Assembly: GCA_963169195.1 (NCBI GenBank)
Contig: CAUJDN010000135.1
Coordinates: 1-61,549 of the forward strand
DNA length: 61,549 nucleotides
From: Acidobacteriota bacterium
GTDB taxonomy: Bacteria; Acidobacteriota; Vicinamibacteria; Vicinamibacterales; UBA2999
Direction: 5' to 3'
Below are positions 24,691 through 33,205 of this stretch, piece after piece (position 1 is the first letter of the stretch; every line of letters starts with the position of its first letter). A program made the position numbers and the translations under genes. Under the pieces are notes generated by a model, which worked only from the letters and a program-made list of their open reading frames with translations, made no database searches and was not told where the DNA came from.

Positions 24691-26460
24691 TCAGGCACGC
24701 GTGTCCGCCTCGAACTGCAGCGAGGCCTGGACCAGCGGAATGCCCGCCTCCGCGCACTGCCGGCGGAGCCCGGCGCGCCGCTCGGCATCGAGCGCCGAAG
24801 TCGACACCACCACCTGCTCGATCCCCTGCTCGGCCAGCAGCCGCGCGAGCTGATCGAGGCCGCCGAGCACCGGCAGGCCCTGGACGCTCGTGCGCTGCAA
24901 CTCGCGGTCGTCGTCCACGAATCCCACGACGTGCCAGTCCAGGGCCCGGTTCGTCCGGGCCTCGCGGAGCACGATCACGCCGCCGGCGCCCGCGCCGTAG
25001 ATGAGCGTGCGGCGCGCGCCGTGCCCCGGCCCCGGCAGCAGCTCGCCAAGGGCGCGGAACGAGAGGCGGCTGCCTCCGAGGAAGGCGATCAGCAGCAGCC
25101 AGTGGATGACGAACAGCGCGCGCGAGTAGCCCTGAAAGCGCTCGAGGGACACGAGGGCGAGTACCGCCGCGGCGGCGCCCACCGAGGTGGCCTTCAGGAG
25201 GTTGACCATGTCGTGCAGGCCCGCGAATCGCCAGAGATCCTGGTAGGTGCGGAACAGCGCGAGGGCGGCGAGCTGGCACGCCAGGACGATCAGGAGCGAG
25301 CGCGAGAAGGCGGGCAGCTCCCTTTCGAGGTTCCCCTCGAAGCGCAGCAGGTAGGCCGTGTAGTACGCCAGCACGATGAGCACCGCGTCGATGACGACGG
25401 TGGCCACCTGCCGCTTGAACTGGAAGTCGGCCAGCGCCGTGACGAAGCGCGGCACGTCCTGTCCGGTCTCGGGGTACACGCGCAGGCGGCCGAGCTGGAT
25501 GGCCAGCACGAGCACACCGACCACCAGCAACCCGACCAGGGTGACGGTGTAGGGCAGCCCGTAGCGGTACGACAGCACCGCGACCATCCCCGAGAGGGCC
25601 GCGATGCCCCACAGCATGAGCACCGCGCCGCGCTCCGACAGCCCCATCGCCACCAGCCGGTGCGACGTGTGATCCCGCCCGCCCTGCGCCACCGATCGGC
25701 CCGCGATGGTGCGCGCGATGGTCACGAACGTCGTGTCGAAGAGCGGCACGAGCAGCATCAGGACCGGGAGCACGAGGACCGAGAAGGTGCCCCGCGAGTA
25801 CGCGAGCGGGCCGAGGACGTTCAGCCCGCCCACCATCAGCCCGATGAAGAGGCTCCCCGTGTCGCCCATGAAGATGGACGCGGGCTGGAAGTTGAAGACG
25901 AGGAAGCCCGCCAGCGCGCCGCAGAGGATGCCGGCGAGGATGGCGCCCTCGATGTTGCCGTCCTGGAGGAAGAACACCAGGCGGAAGGCCGAGGCGATGA
26001 AGCCGATGCCCGCGGCCAGGCCGTCCATGTTGTCCAGCAGGTTGAAGGCGTTCGACAGCCCGACCAGCCAGACCACGGTGATCAGCTGATCCAGGGCCAT
26101 CACCCGGGTGAGCCCGAGCGTCAGTCCGGACCCGGCCAGCGCGGACGCCACCAGCACCTGCGCCACGAGCTTCGTCTGCGGGCGGATGGGCCGCACGTCG
26201 TCGACGAGGCCGACGATGGCGAGCATCATGGAGGCGGCAATCAGCAGCCAGGCCTGTCCGGACCGCCCGGGCACGAGGGCGGCGACCATGAGGACCGCGC
26301 CGGCGATGGCGACACCGCCGAGCAGCGGAATCCGGCCGCGGTGCCAGCGGTCCGCCTTGGGCACGGCCACGATGTCCGCGGCCAGCGCGACGCGCTTGAT
26401 GATGACGGTCAGCATGACGGCCAGGCCACAGGCCGCCACGGCCGGCCAGGCGATGGCCAT
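24691..26460 (-). CDS. WecA/MraY-type glycosyl-1-phosphate transferase fused to a CapD-type nucleotide-binding half
   Basis: 589 residues, inner membrane. Residues 1-330 are a polyprenyl-phosphate sugar-1-phosphate transferase with DDVRPIRPQTK, NAFNLLDNMDGLAAG, FMGDTGSLFIG and GGRDHTSHRLV. That enzyme starts glycan assembly on undecaprenyl phosphate. Residues about 345-589 look like the front half of FlaA1/CapD/WbpM-type proteins: four hydrophobic helices and a Rossmann domain (LIYGAGAGGVIVLREARTNR, VGFVDDDRELQRT). The catalytic dehydratase half is missing. The ATG shares its A with the stop of the upstream glycosyltransferase (TGATG). The C-terminal module may sense a nucleotide sugar or be vestigial; this is inference. 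Confidence 0.85.
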   Translation of the reverse strand: MAIAWPAVAACGLAVMLTVIIKRVALAADIVAVPKADRWHRGRIPLLGGVAIAGAVLMVAALVPGRSGQAWLLIAASMMLAIVGLVDDVRPIRPQTKLVAQVLVASALAGSGLTLGLTRVMALDQLITVVWLVGLSNAFNLLDNMDGLAAGIGFIASAFRLVFFLQDGNIEGAILAGILCGALAGFLVFNFQPASIFMGDTGSLFIGLMVGGLNVLGPLAYSRGTFSVLVLPVLMLLVPLFDTTFVTIARTIAGRSVAQGGRDHTSHRLVAMGLSERGAVLMLWGIAALSGMVAVLSYRYGLPYTVTLVGLLVVGVLVLAIQLGRLRVYPETGQDVPRFVTALADFQFKRQVATVVIDAVLIVLAYYTAYLLRFEGNLERELPAFSRSLLIVLACQLAALALFRTYQDLWRFAGLHDMVNLLKATSVGAAAAVLALVSLERFQGYSRALFVIHWLLLIAFLGGSRLSFRALGELLPGPGHGARRTLIYGAGAGGVIVLREARTNRALDWHVVGFVDDDRELQRTSVQGLPVLGGLDQLARLLAEQGIEQVVVSTSALDAERRAGLRRQCAEAGIPLVQASLQFEADTRA

Positions 26461-27632
26461 CACGGCCGCACCCCCGCCTCGTTCAGAAGGGCCTGGTAGA
26501 GCGCATCGATGTCCCGCAGCAGGCGCGAGGCACCGTATCGCTCGATGACGCCCGCCTGGCCGGCGGCGCCGAGGCGCGCCGCCAGCGCGCGATCGCCCGC
26601 CAGGCGCCTCAACGCATCGGCCACGCCCGCCGCATCGTCCATCGCGACGAGCAGGCCCGTCTCGCCGTCGGTCACGACGTCCGGGACGCCGCCGACGCGG
26701 GTGGACACCACCGGGCACCCCGCCGCCATCGCCTCGATGAGCGCCACGGGCGATCCCTCGTTCCTCGAGGTGAGCGCGACGACGTCGGAGGCGCGATAGA
26801 CGCGCTCGAGGTCGGCGCGCCAGCCGAGGAAGCGGACGGACGCGCCCGGCCCGAGCCGCGCCGCCAGGGCCTCGAGCTCGTCGCGGCGCTCGCCGTCGCC
26901 GACGATCAGGAACACGGCATCGGGGCGTTCCGCCCGCAGCCGGCGGGCGGCCTCGAGGAACACCTCGTGCGCCTTGATGGGCGCCAGCCGGGCCACGATG
27001 CTGGTGGCGAACGCATCGGCTGGCACGTCAAGGGCCGCACGGGCCTCGACGCGCGACGGCGTGAAGTCCCGGAACCTGGCGAGGTCCAGCCCGAGGGGCA
27101 CCACGTGGACGTTTTCAGGGCGCCCCACCCCGAACTCGAGCAGTTCCTCGCGCACCTTCGGGCTCACGGCCACCAGCGCCGAGCTCCTCCGCCCGAGCCA
27201 CCGTTCGATGTCCACGAACAGGCGGGTCTTCAACGGGGAGAAGTAGCCGCGCAGCACGTGGCCGTGGAAGGTGTGGACCACGACGGGGACGCCGCACAGC
27301 AGGGCGGCCGCGCGGCCCACGGCGCCCGCCTTCGCGGTGTGTGTGTGGACCACGTGGGGCCGATACTCGCGAATCAGGCGCACGAGTGTCCAGAGCGTGC
27401 GCAGGTCCGACAGGCCTCGGATCTCGCGTCCGAGCTCGGGAACGCTGATGAGGCCCGGAAGCGCCCGTCCGTGGAGGTCGAGATAGTCGCCCTCCCCGGG
27501 TGCCACGCTGCCGGCCATCAGGCGCGATTCGTAGCGGCTGGGGTCCAGGCGCTGCGTGAGCAGCGTCGCATGGATGGCCGGACCGCCGACGTTCAGGCGG
27601 GCGATGACGCGCAGGACCCGAATCCGCTGCAT
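26460..27632 (-). CDS. Glycosyltransferase family 4
   Basis: GT-B fold glycosyltransferase, 390 residues. RVIARLNVGGPAIHATLL at the N-terminus is the acceptor-side glycine loop, VVHTHTAKAGAVGR and VVHTFHGHVLRGYF are typical for GT4 enzymes of O-antigen loci, and the C-terminal nucleotide-sugar site is EGSPVALIEAMAAGCPVVST. Translationally coupled to the initiating transferase. An extended -10-like TGGCATAAT lies about 12 nt upstream (27644-27652), so the leader is very short. It probably adds an early sugar to the undecaprenyl-linked unit; the donor cannot be told. Confidence 0.9.
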   Translation of the reverse strand: MQRIRVLRVIARLNVGGPAIHATLLTQRLDPSRYESRLMAGSVAPGEGDYLDLHGRALPGLISVPELGREIRGLSDLRTLWTLVRLIREYRPHVVHTHTAKAGAVGRAAALLCGVPVVVHTFHGHVLRGYFSPLKTRLFVDIERWLGRRSSALVAVSPKVREELLEFGVGRPENVHVVPLGLDLARFRDFTPSRVEARAALDVPADAFATSIVARLAPIKAHEVFLEAARRLRAERPDAVFLIVGDGERRDELEALAARLGPGASVRFLGWRADLERVYRASDVVALTSRNEGSPVALIEAMAAGCPVVSTRVGGVPDVVTDGETGLLVAMDDAAGVADALRRLAGDRALAARLGAAGQAGVIERYGASRLLRDIDALYQALLNEAGVRP

Positions 27633-27929
27633 CCGTAGCCTGTATTATGCCAGAGGGGGTACGAACGACCGGAGGCCGAATGGCGACGAGCGCACCGGCA
27701 GATGGCTCGAGCGGCGCTTCACGAGGTCGCAGATCTTTGAGATGATGCGGGCTGCCGGACTGTCCGGTCGCCGCTCCGGCGAGACGCCGCCGTCCCGGCG
27801 TGCCCTCGGCCGGCGGGGCACCGGGACCGGCTGCGATCACTCCTCCCGGGTGCCTCACCGCTGCTCGCCCTGGCGCATGCCAGGCGAATGGCGCTGGAAG
27901 ACGCCGATCGTTGCTGGACACGTGATGTC

Positions 27930-28637
27930 ATGACAAGCCCTCGGTTCGAGTCGCTGACCATCGGTTTCCCCGTGTACTGCGATGAGGGCACCGTCGAGCG
28001 CGTGGCGATGAAGGCGCTGACCGTGGGCAAGTCCCTGTCCGTGCCCTTCGAAGTCATCATCGTCAACGATGGCTCGCCAGACCGGGCTGGGGCGATTGCT
28101 GACGACCTGGCCAGGGTCCACCCGGAGATCAGGGTCATTCACCATGAAAGAAATCTTGGATATGGGTCCGCCGTCAAGTCGGTGGTGAGGAACAGCCGGT
28201 ACGACTGGATCGCCCTGACGGATGGCGACGACCAATACGATCTCCTGGACCTGGGCGATCTGGTCAGGGTGGCACACCGATACGACCTGATCATCACCTT
28301 CAGGTACAAGAGGATTTACTCCACCCTGAGGATCTTCCTGTCCTGGGCGTACAACGTGGTGTTGCGGTTCCTGTTCAGGACCCGCTTCCGCGACATCTCG
28401 ACCGGCTTGAGGCTGGTGCACCGGTCTGTCATCGAAGCCGTCGAGCTCGAGTCCGATGGGAACATCATCGGTGCTGAACTGGCGATCAAGGCCATGCTGC
28501 GCGGCTTCGCCGTCGGCGAGGTCGGCATCAGGACATTTCCCCGCAGCTTCGGTGAAAGCTCCACGATCCGACTGAAGAATCTCGCGAGGTCGCTCGCGGA
28601 GATCGCGAGGATGTACAGGGGGATCTTCAGGTACTGA
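27930..28637 (+). CDS. Glycosyltransferase family 2
   Basis: GT-A fold transferase, 235 residues from ATG 27930 (MTSPRFESLTIGFPVYCDEG). An upstream ATG at 27888 adds 14 residues without family character. FEVIIVNDGSPDRAG, IRVIHHERNLGYGSAVKSVV and LTDGDDQYDLLDL (the DxD-like metal site) are diagnostic of DPM1/polyprenyl-type GT2 enzymes. It lacks a C-terminal membrane pair, ending in IARMYRGIFRY. Codon choice is slightly less GC-biased than in neighbours, as is common in polysaccharide loci. First gene of a plus-strand run to 36.2 kb. The 27633-27929 spacer holds no gene I can support. Confidence 0.9.
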   Translation: MTSPRFESLTIGFPVYCDEGTVERVAMKALTVGKSLSVPFEVIIVNDGSPDRAGAIADDLARVHPEIRVIHHERNLGYGSAVKSVVRNSRYDWIALTDGDDQYDLLDLGDLVRVAHRYDLIITFRYKRIYSTLRIFLSWAYNVVLRFLFRTRFRDISTGLRLVHRSVIEAVELESDGNIIGAELAIKAMLRGFAVGEVGIRTFPRSFGESSTIRLKNLARSLAEIARMYRGIFRY

Positions 28638-28669
28638 AGCTCGTCACGGCGGCGGCCAGGACCTTCCTC

Positions 28670-29317
28670 ATGAGCGACCACGAACAGTACTTCACCACAC
28701 GCTTCGCCGAGGATGCGCGGCGGGCGCGGATGTGGCGGCATCTCGGGAAGTATCTCGCCCGTTTCGTGCCGCCCGAGGGCGCCGTGCTGGAGCTCGGTGC
28801 GGGATACTGCTACTTCATCAACGGCGTGCAGGCGAGACGCCGCGTGGCGGTCGATCTGTCGGAGACGGTGCGCCGTGCAGCCGCCCCAGGCGTCGAGGCG
28901 ATCGTCGGTGACGCGCTCGCCGCGCTGCGGACCATGCCGTCCGCACAGTTCGATTTCGTGTTCGCCAGCAACTTCCTCGAGCACTTCGAGTGGCCCGTCC
29001 TCGATGCCATGGCCATCGAGCTCAGGCGGGTGCTGGTCCCCGGGGGGCGGCTTGGACTGGTGCAGCCGAACTTCCGGCTGCAGCCGGGCCGCTACTTCGA
29101 CGACTACACGCACCGGACCATCTTCACGGACGTGTCCCTCGCCGACTGGCTCGCGGCCAACGGCCTGCGCGTCACCAGGGTGATTCCGAAGTTCCTGCCG
29201 CTGACGGTCAAGAGCCGCTTCGGAGGGCTGAGCTTTCTCGTGCCACTGTACCTGCGGTCGCCGTGGCGGCCGATGGCCGGACAGATGCTGGTCGTCGCCG
29301 AGCGCCCGCCCGCCTGA
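28670..29317 (+). CDS. SAM-dependent methyltransferase (class I)
   Basis: 215 residues. Rossmann-fold motif I is VLELGAGYCYFINGV; the acidic motif II end is VAVDLSETVR; FVFASNFLEHFEWP and LRRVLVPGGRLGLVQPNFR are motifs typical of methyltransferases embedded in polysaccharide clusters. Start at ATG 28670 after a 32-bp gap from the glycosyltransferase. Likely methylates a sugar or lipid-linked intermediate; the acceptor is unknown. Confidence 0.85.
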   Translation: MSDHEQYFTTRFAEDARRARMWRHLGKYLARFVPPEGAVLELGAGYCYFINGVQARRRVAVDLSETVRRAAAPGVEAIVGDALAALRTMPSAQFDFVFASNFLEHFEWPVLDAMAIELRRVLVPGGRLGLVQPNFRLQPGRYFDDYTHRTIFTDVSLADWLAANGLRVTRVIPKFLPLTVKSRFGGLSFLVPLYLRSPWRPMAGQMLVVAERPPA

Positions 29318-29338
29318 AGACTGGCCAGTTGGAACATA

Positions 29339-30226
29339 ATGGCGGCAGACGTGTGGACGGATCTGCCCCACGGCTCAGCCTCTTCGAAAGGTGGCATCTT
29401 GGCGGAAACGAGTGAGCGTGCGACCTCCGTGGCTCCCGATGCGCTCGGGGACCTGGCGGCCCTCTGGCGGGCCCGAGGGATCCTGCTGGGGACGACCCTG
29501 ATCGCAGCGGCGTGCGGCCTGGCGCTCTCGTTCCTCGTCCCGCCCACCTACGAATCCGAAGCCAACATCCGCGTGGGACAGGCCTTCGGGCGTCCCCTCG
29601 AGAACGCGTATGCGGTGGCGGCGTTGATCGGGAGCGAAGGGTTTCGCAGCCAGCTCGCGGAAGCCCTCGGGCGGCCGGTCCCCCGCCGATCGGTCCGGGC
29701 AGAGGCCGTGGAGGGCGGCGTCGGGGCCGCCGCCGCGCCGGTGTACGTGAAGGTCACCGCACGGAGTGACGGTCCCGAAACCGCCCGGGCCGTCGCGCAG
29801 AAGATCGTCGACCTGGTGATCGAACGCCATCGGCGCGACTACGAGACCTCGGTGACGAAGAGCCGCGCCTTCCAGGACACGCTCGGCGCCCAGATTGCGG
29901 GCATCGAGCACGCACTGAGCGAGATGGAGGCCACCCTCGGCAAGATGCGCCTGAATCCCGGGGTATCCGCGCCGGCGATCCTGCTGCTGCAGGGGCAGGT
30001 CGAAGAGAAGCAGACGCAGTTGCTGACGTTCGCGAGGGAACTCCGGGATTCCGAGATTGCCGAAGCGACGGTCACCTTTCCCACCCAGGCCCTGGCGCCG
30101 CCGCCTGCGCCGAGCGGTCCCACGTGGCCGGTCCGCGTCGTCGTGACGGCCGTCAGCACGGGCCTCGGTCTCATGGCCGCCATCGCATGGACACTGCTCA
30201 GGGTACCGCGCACCCAGGCGCCGTGA
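29339..30226 (+). CDS. Wzz-like polysaccharide chain-length regulator
   Basis: 295 residues with the two-helix Wzz topology. The N-terminal membrane segment is GILLGTTLIAAACGLALSFL, followed by the VPPTYESEANIRVG motif. A periplasmic helical part contains ARAVAQKIVDLVIERHRRDY, and a C-terminal Pro-rich segment leads to the second membrane helix VRVVVTAVSTGLGLMAAIAW. No cytoplasmic BY-kinase domain is attached, so it resembles Wzz rather than Wzc. It should set the modal chain length of the polymer made by the polymerase two genes downstream. Confidence 0.82.
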   Translation: MAADVWTDLPHGSASSKGGILAETSERATSVAPDALGDLAALWRARGILLGTTLIAAACGLALSFLVPPTYESEANIRVGQAFGRPLENAYAVAALIGSEGFRSQLAEALGRPVPRRSVRAEAVEGGVGAAAAPVYVKVTARSDGPETARAVAQKIVDLVIERHRRDYETSVTKSRAFQDTLGAQIAGIEHALSEMEATLGKMRLNPGVSAPAILLLQGQVEEKQTQLLTFARELRDSEIAEATVTFPTQALAPPPAPSGPTWPVRVVVTAVSTGLGLMAAIAWTLLRVPRTQAP

Positions 30227-30263
30227 GTCGCACCGGGCCGCATCGGGCAGGCGGCGCGCCGCC

Positions 30264-31814
30264 GTGACGTCGATGGCGACGCCCCCGACAGCCGCGGTGG
30301 GCGCGGCACGGGCCCCCGGACGATTCCGCCGCTATCTGCACGCGCTGGCCTCCAACTACGTCCTGCTCGGGGCCAGCCTGCTCACCCAGATCGTGACGGT
30401 GCCGATCTTCCTGGGCGTGCTGGGCCCGCACGGCTTCGGCACCTGGCTGATGATTCTGCAGGCCACCCAGATCATCTCGTTCTCGACGACCTGGATCGCG
30501 GTCCCCGTCATCCGCACGGCCGCGGAGTGCTGTGTCTCGCAGGATTCGGATCGTGCCCGGAGGCTGTACCAGACGGCGGCGCTCTATTATGCGGCGCTCG
30601 GTGCCGGCGTGACCGTCGCCGGGCTCGGCATCCTCGCGGTGGGGCATGACGCCATCGAAAGCGGGGCCGCGATGGCCATCGCCCTGCTGCAGCTGCCGAT
30701 CTACATGCAGTTCAACCTCGCGTTCAGCCTGTTGACCGGGTATCGGCGGATGTCACTCGCCAACCTGCTGCTCGCGAGCATGGCGCCCGTGTCCGCCGTC
30801 CTGGGCGGCGCGGGGCTGTGGGCGGGGCTGGGCGTCGTGGGCCTGGCCCTGGGGCTCGTGGCGTCGACGACGCTGGTGACGATCGTGGCGTGGGTGGCGG
30901 CGCGACCACATTGGCACGAGGGGCAGGCCGCCCCGGGCATCGACCGACCGACGCTCCGGGCGCTGATGACCAGCGGACTCGGACATCTCGGCTACAGCGC
31001 GGCGTACTTCCTGCGCCAGTCCGACATCATCCTGATCGGGTTGCTGCTGGGCCCCGCGGCAGCGACGGTGTACGGTCTCGCGTTCAAGCTGGCGGACGTC
31101 GCCGTGCAGGTGGTCTGGAAGATTCCCGACTCCCTCTATCCGATGCTGGCGGAGCTTCAGGCCGCTGCGGAGCACGAGACGGCGCGGCACTGGCAGCGTC
31201 TCGGGGCGATTGTCGCATGCGCCATCGCGTCGCTGGCCGGCCTGCTGACCGCCTCGTTCGGCGGAGACGTGGTGTCGCTCTGGGTCGGCGCGGCGCACGT
31301 TGCGCCCATGGCCGTCTTTGCCTGGCTGGGCCTCCTCGTCGCCCTTCAGGTCCTCGTCCACGCGAGCACGATCGGCTCGTATGGCACGACGCACATGCGG
31401 GCCATTGCCACGGTGGCGGTGTCGGAAGGCGTGGTCAAGGTGGCGCTGACGTGGGCCCTGGTGCCGCGGATGGGGCTGGCGGCAGCGCCGCTGGCATCCG
31501 TGCTGGCCTCGCTGGGGCTCACGACCTGGTACGTGCCGTGGCAGGCCGCCAGGCGCCGCGGCCAGCGGGGTCTGGGGGACCTGATCGCGATTCTCCGGCC
31601 CGTCGCCCCCGCGGTGGGGCTCGCCGGACTCGTGGCGCTCGGCGCCCGCGCCTCGAACTGGCCACCGGCCACGATGCTGGGCATCGGCGTGCCGGCCGTC
31701 ACCGTCTGCTATCTGGTGACGCTGTACCTCGTCGGTCTGGGGGCTCGAGAACGAAACGATCTCAGGCTGGCCCTGCGCCACTTCCCCAGCACACCCGGGG
31801 GCGGACTCACGTGA
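30264..31814 (+). CDS. Polysaccharide flippase, Wzx/MATE-like
   Basis: 516 residues with about 12-14 membrane segments, starting LHALASNYVLLGASLLTQIV. The LGVLGPHGFGTWLMILQ segment matches the Wzx (PST) family pattern. It would move the undecaprenyl-pyrophosphate-linked repeat unit to the periplasm. Its stop overlaps the GTG of the polymerase by 4 bp. The pairing of flippase and polymerase is the signature of a Wzx/Wzy-dependent pathway. Confidence 0.85.
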   Translation: MTSMATPPTAAVGAARAPGRFRRYLHALASNYVLLGASLLTQIVTVPIFLGVLGPHGFGTWLMILQATQIISFSTTWIAVPVIRTAAECCVSQDSDRARRLYQTAALYYAALGAGVTVAGLGILAVGHDAIESGAAMAIALLQLPIYMQFNLAFSLLTGYRRMSLANLLLASMAPVSAVLGGAGLWAGLGVVGLALGLVASTTLVTIVAWVAARPHWHEGQAAPGIDRPTLRALMTSGLGHLGYSAAYFLRQSDIILIGLLLGPAAATVYGLAFKLADVAVQVVWKIPDSLYPMLAELQAAAEHETARHWQRLGAIVACAIASLAGLLTASFGGDVVSLWVGAAHVAPMAVFAWLGLLVALQVLVHASTIGSYGTTHMRAIATVAVSEGVVKVALTWALVPRMGLAAAPLASVLASLGLTTWYVPWQAARRRGQRGLGDLIAILRPVAPAVGLAGLVALGARASNWPPATMLGIGVPAVTVCYLVTLYLVGLGARERNDLRLALRHFPSTPGGGLT

Positions 31815-33190
31815 ACGCGACGACCCTGTCCTCGGTGAAGGGCGGGTGGCCGACCGCCGCTGGCCTCGGCGTCGGAGCCGCCTTCCTGGCGGCGGCCTCG
31901 TCGACCGCGCTGTCGCTCGTCTTCCCGGATCCGCTCCTGGCGATTCTCGGCACGGCGGCCGCCCTTGCCACGCTCGTGCTCCTCACGGTGACCCTGCCAA
32001 CCGGCGGCGTCGCGACGCTCGCAATTGTCGGAGCGGCGCTGCTGATGGACTTCGCGCCGCTGAGCCTGTACCGCTACTTCCTCTGGTCCGACCTGTTCGT
32101 CCTCGTCGCGGCCGGGTGGCTCGCCCTGCACGGAACACGGCTGAGCGGTCGCGGGCTGTCCCTGCTGATGACGCTCTTCGCGATCAACCTGCTGTCGGCC
32201 CTGGTGGCGTTCACGCGCGCCGGTCAGCCGGCACTCGGGGTCTTCACGTGGCTCCACATGGCCTTCATGATGCTGGTCTACGTGCCCGCGGTGACGGCGG
32301 TGTTGCGCGCGCTGCCTCACGCGGGACACGTCGCGAGGCTCGGCCTGATGGTCTCCGGCGTCGTGCAATCGGCCATCGTGGTGTTCATGGTGGTTCAGGG
32401 CCTTCATTGGGAGACCGGCACGCGTATCGCGGGGGCGATGGGAAACCAGGCGCTCTGGCTGTTCGTGACGGCGTGGACCGCCCTGCTCGCGGTGTTGATG
32501 CAGGGGCGATGGTTCGGGATGCTCCTGGTGATTCCCGCCATGAGCCTCATCGCCGTCGCAGCGGCCGTCATGCGATCGCGCAGCCTCTGGATCGCGATCA
32601 TGGTCGCCACCGCCGTGTACATCCTGACACGCGTGCGTCGCACGCTGCTCGGCGTGCTGGCGGTGATCGCGATGGTGGCGGTGGTCTCCCTTGGCTACCT
32701 CCTCGAACTCTATCCGGCCGCCATCCAGGCACGCATCAGCCAGACCCTGACGCCGCGCACGAGCATCGACATGGTCTACCGCGTGGACGTCGTCTGGCGC
32801 ATGTTCGAGCCATGGTCGCAGAATGTCTTCGTCGGCATCGGCGCGCAGCAGTCCGAGTCGTACCTCCCGGGGCGGCTCGTCGAGGGCAAGGTGGCGGCGG
32901 TGCACAATGTCGTGCTGCACGCCGCCATCGAAGGGGGGCTGCTGGCGGGCCTCGTCTGGCTCCTGCTGCCTGCCGTCATCGTGCGGATGTGGCAGGACGC
33001 GCGAATCGTGCGTCGCGATCTCGCGGACTGGGCACTCGCCTCGCTGCTGGCCATCTATGTGGCGGGGCAGTTCACGCCCACTCTGTTCGAACACGTGTTC
33101 TACTTCCTCCTGGGGATGCTCGCGGCGTTCAGGCCGGTTCACGGGTGGCACCAGGCCCACCGGAACCGCCTCCGCGCCCCGGGTCACTGA
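31811..33190 (+). CDS. O-antigen polymerase/ligase-like membrane protein (Wzy/WaaL class)
   Basis: 459 residues from GTG 31811, inside the flippase stop (GTGA). About eleven membrane segments, with a large periplasmic loop around residues 310-380 containing ARISQTLTPRTSIDMVYRVD and FVGIGAQQSES, then AAVHNVVLHAAIEGGLLAGL. The VHNxxL..xxxEGG pattern is typical of the Wzy_C/O-antigen ligase superfamily, where the histidine contributes to catalysis. It could polymerise repeat units or ligate them to lipid; position beside wzz and wzx favours polymerase. Confidence 0.8.
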   Translation: MNATTLSSVKGGWPTAAGLGVGAAFLAAASSTALSLVFPDPLLAILGTAAALATLVLLTVTLPTGGVATLAIVGAALLMDFAPLSLYRYFLWSDLFVLVAAGWLALHGTRLSGRGLSLLMTLFAINLLSALVAFTRAGQPALGVFTWLHMAFMMLVYVPAVTAVLRALPHAGHVARLGLMVSGVVQSAIVVFMVVQGLHWETGTRIAGAMGNQALWLFVTAWTALLAVLMQGRWFGMLLVIPAMSLIAVAAAVMRSRSLWIAIMVATAVYILTRVRRTLLGVLAVIAMVAVVSLGYLLELYPAAIQARISQTLTPRTSIDMVYRVDVVWRMFEPWSQNVFVGIGAQQSESYLPGRLVEGKVAAVHNVVLHAAIEGGLLAGLVWLLLPAVIVRMWQDARIVRRDLADWALASLLAIYVAGQFTPTLFEHVFYFLLGMLAAFRPVHGWHQAHRNRLRAPGH

Positions 33191-33205
33191 CGAGATCCCT
33201 GCCCC

